Shown piece by piece: positions 4,491 to 5,822 of a stretch of 5,822 nucleotides of DNA. The position numbers were made by a program, and so were the translations under genes. The stretch is from an uncultured Collinsella sp. (GTDB lineage Bacteria > Actinomycetota > Coriobacteriia > Coriobacteriales > Coriobacteriaceae): the NCBI GenBank assembly GCA_905211615.1, contig CAJMBB010000124.1, positions 1-5,822 of the forward strand, written 5' to 3'. The notes beneath the pieces were generated by a model, which saw only the letters and a list, made by a program, of their open reading frames with translations, did no database searches and was not told where the DNA came from. Numbering within the stretch: the first letter of the stretch is position 1; each line of letters starts with the position of its first letter.

Positions 4491-5822
4491 ATGAAGATCA
4501 TCAAGCGCAGCGGCACCGAGGTTGTCTTTGACATCGATAAGATTGTCAATGCCATCCGCGCCGCTAACTTGGAGGTCGAGGAGAGCTCTCGTCTAACCGA
4601 CCGCCAGGTGGTTTATGCGGCGCAAAACGTCGCCGAGGCATGCGAGAACGCGGGCCACACCGTTTCGGTCGAGGAGATCCAGGATTTGGTCGAGGACGAG
4701 ATCATGCGTCTCGACTGCTACGAGGTTGCCCGCCACTACATCATCTATCGCTATGTTCAGAGCCTGAAGCGCCAGAAGAACACGACCGATGACAAGATTC
4801 TGTCGCTGATCGAGTGCAATAACGAAGAGGTCAAGCAGGAGAACTCCAACAAGAACCCGACCGTCAACTCCGTTCAGCGCGACTATATGGCTGGCGAGAT
4901 TTCCAAGGACCTGACCCAGCGCGTGCTGCTGCCTCAGGAGATCGTGGATGCCCATAATGAGGGTCTGATCCATTTCCACGATTCGGATTACTTTGCCCAG
5001 CATATGCACAACTGCGATCTGGTGAACCTGGAGGACATGCTCCAGAACGGCACTGTTATTTCGGGCACGCTGATTGAGAAGCCGCACAGCTTCTCGACCG
5101 CCTGCAATATTGCGACGCAGATTATCGCCCAGGTTGCTTCCTCCCAGTACGGCGGCCAGTCCATCTCGCTGACGCACCTTGCCCCCTTTGTCGACGTATC
5201 GCGCCAGAAGATCAGAAAGCAGGTGCTCGCCGAGGTCGAGGCCCTCGGCGTCGACCCCACGGAGGACAAGATCACCGAAATCGTCGAAAAGCGCCTGCGC
5301 GAGGAGATTCGCCGCGGCGTGCAGACCATCCAGTATCAGGTCGTGACGCTTCTGACCACGAACGGTCAGGCACCGTTCATCACCGTTTTCATGTACCTCA
5401 ACGAGGCGAGAAGCGAGCAGGAAAAGCGCGACCTTGCCGTCATCATCGAGGAAATGCTCGAGCAGCGCTATCAGGGCGTCAAGAACGAGCAGGGCGTGTG
5501 GGTCACGCCCGCCTTCCCCAAGCTCATCTACGTGCTCGAAGAGGACAACATTCACGACGACTCGCCGTATTATTACCTCACACAGCTCGCCGCCAAGTGC
5601 ACGGCGCGCCGCATGGTGCCCGATTACATCAGCGAAAAGAAGATGCTCGAGCTCAAGGGCGATGTGTATCCCTGCATGGGCTGCCGCAGCTTCCTGACGC
5701 CTGACCGCTTCACCGACGCGGGCGTCGGCAACATCGCGAATGCCGGCAACTATGTTCCCGGCAAGCACAAGTATTACGGCCGCTTCAATCAGGGCGTCGT
5801 CACCATCAACTTGGTGGATGTG
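4491..5822 (+). CDS. nrdD: Anaerobic ribonucleoside-triphosphate reductase, class III (5' part)
   Basis: The first 444 codons, open to the window edge; the family is usually 600-780 aa, so roughly the last third is missing. NrdD reduces ribonucleoside triphosphates to dNTPs using a glycyl radical made by NrdG. Residues about 1-95 are an ATP-cone (MKIIKRSGTEVVFDIDKIV), the allosteric activity site. The catalytic part follows: NPTVNSVQRD near 120, IHFHDSDYFAQHMHNCD with C175 (aligning with an active-site Cys of the family), SFSTACNIATQIIAQVASSQYGG, and CMGCRSFL with C395 and C398, the finger-loop site of the thiyl-radical Cys. GVVTINLVDV ends the visible part. The zinc-binding cysteines and glycyl-radical site must lie beyond 5822, where nrdG would also be expected. 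ATG 4491 has a well-placed ribosome binding site and matches the usual ATP-cone start. An in-frame ATG at 4461 would add ten basic residues; a stop at 4452-4454 limits any further extension. NrdR boxes upstream support the assignment. Confidence 0.97.
   Translation, partial: MKIIKRSGTEVVFDIDKIVNAIRAANLEVEESSRLTDRQVVYAAQNVAEACENAGHTVSVEEIQDLVEDEIMRLDCYEVARHYIIYRYVQSLKRQKNTTDDKILSLIECNNEEVKQENSNKNPTVNSVQRDYMAGEISKDLTQRVLLPQEIVDAHNEGLIHFHDSDYFAQHMHNCDLVNLEDMLQNGTVISGTLIEKPHSFSTACNIATQIIAQVASSQYGGQSISLTHLAPFVDVSRQKIRKQVLAEVEALGVDPTEDKITEIVEKRLREEIRRGVQTIQYQVVTLLTTNGQAPFITVFMYLNEARSEQEKRDLAVIIEEMLEQRYQGVKNEQGVWVTPAFPKLIYVLEEDNIHDDSPYYYLTQLAAKCTARRMVPDYISEKKMLELKGDVYPCMGCRSFLTPDRFTDAGVGNIANAGNYVPGKHKYYGRFNQGVVTINLVDV

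Noticed and set aside
4593..5768. A 391-codon open frame on the minus strand
   Set aside because: It lies antisense within nrdD, whose + strand protein is clearly conserved. The minus frame is a shadow caused by GC-rich codon usage; its product is a low-complexity Leu/Val/Asp-rich sequence with no recognisable motif.
1..5822. CRISPR array, insertion sequence or transposase
   Set aside because: No regularly spaced repeats, transposase motifs or terminal inverted repeats are visible. The short repeats at 4041/4051 and 4063/4090 are too small.

Overview
The window looks like chromosomal DNA from a fairly GC-rich anaerobe or facultative anaerobe. My best guess is a Gram-positive actinobacterium of the Coriobacteriia type (for example Collinsella). 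That rests on codon choice, CCA-encoded tRNAs, an oxygen-sensitive class III ribonucleotide reductase and an Rsb-like module. It is an inference, not a proof.

Layout, all on the + strand. (1) 1-286: possibly the last codons of an upstream gene ending at 46, then a 73-nt nested palindrome starting at that stop codon, then the promoter of a tRNA. (2) 287-409: tRNA-Leu(GAG) with a strong intrinsic terminator. (3) 436-3609: a two-gene partner-switching module. The first gene is a PAS/GAF sensor with a SpoIIE-type PP2C phosphatase. The second joins a STAS (anti-sigma antagonist) domain and an RsbW/SpoIIAB-type ATPase domain in one chain. No sigma factor is in view. (4) 3643-3912: a weak terminator-like hairpin, a tRNA promoter, tRNA-Gly(GCC), tRNA-Val(GAC) and a good terminator. 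(5) 3913-4490: a long non-coding stretch. Its second half holds a near-perfect NrdR box, a second degenerate box 32 bp on, a promoter between and over them, and a leader of about 220 nt. (6) 4491-5822: the first 444 codons of nrdD, the anaerobic ribonucleoside-triphosphate reductase, cut by the window end.

How the parts work together. The phosphatase presumably integrates signals through its PAS and GAF domains and dephosphorylates the DSTG site of a STAS domain, while the ATPase domain phosphorylates it and binds a sigma factor or other client. nrdD makes dNTPs without oxygen and appears to be controlled by NrdR at the promoter. It may also be controlled in the leader, because a 10-nt leader segment is perfectly complementary to the nrdD Shine-Dalgarno region, and the helix extends to 15 pairs. 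The two tRNA promoters share an almost identical upstream palindrome leading into the -35 box.

The observations most worth following are the STAS-ATPase fusion, the nrdD leader with its built-in anti-Shine-Dalgarno, the shared tRNA promoter palindrome, and the start of the phosphatase gene only 26 nt after a tRNA terminator with no visible promoter of its own.
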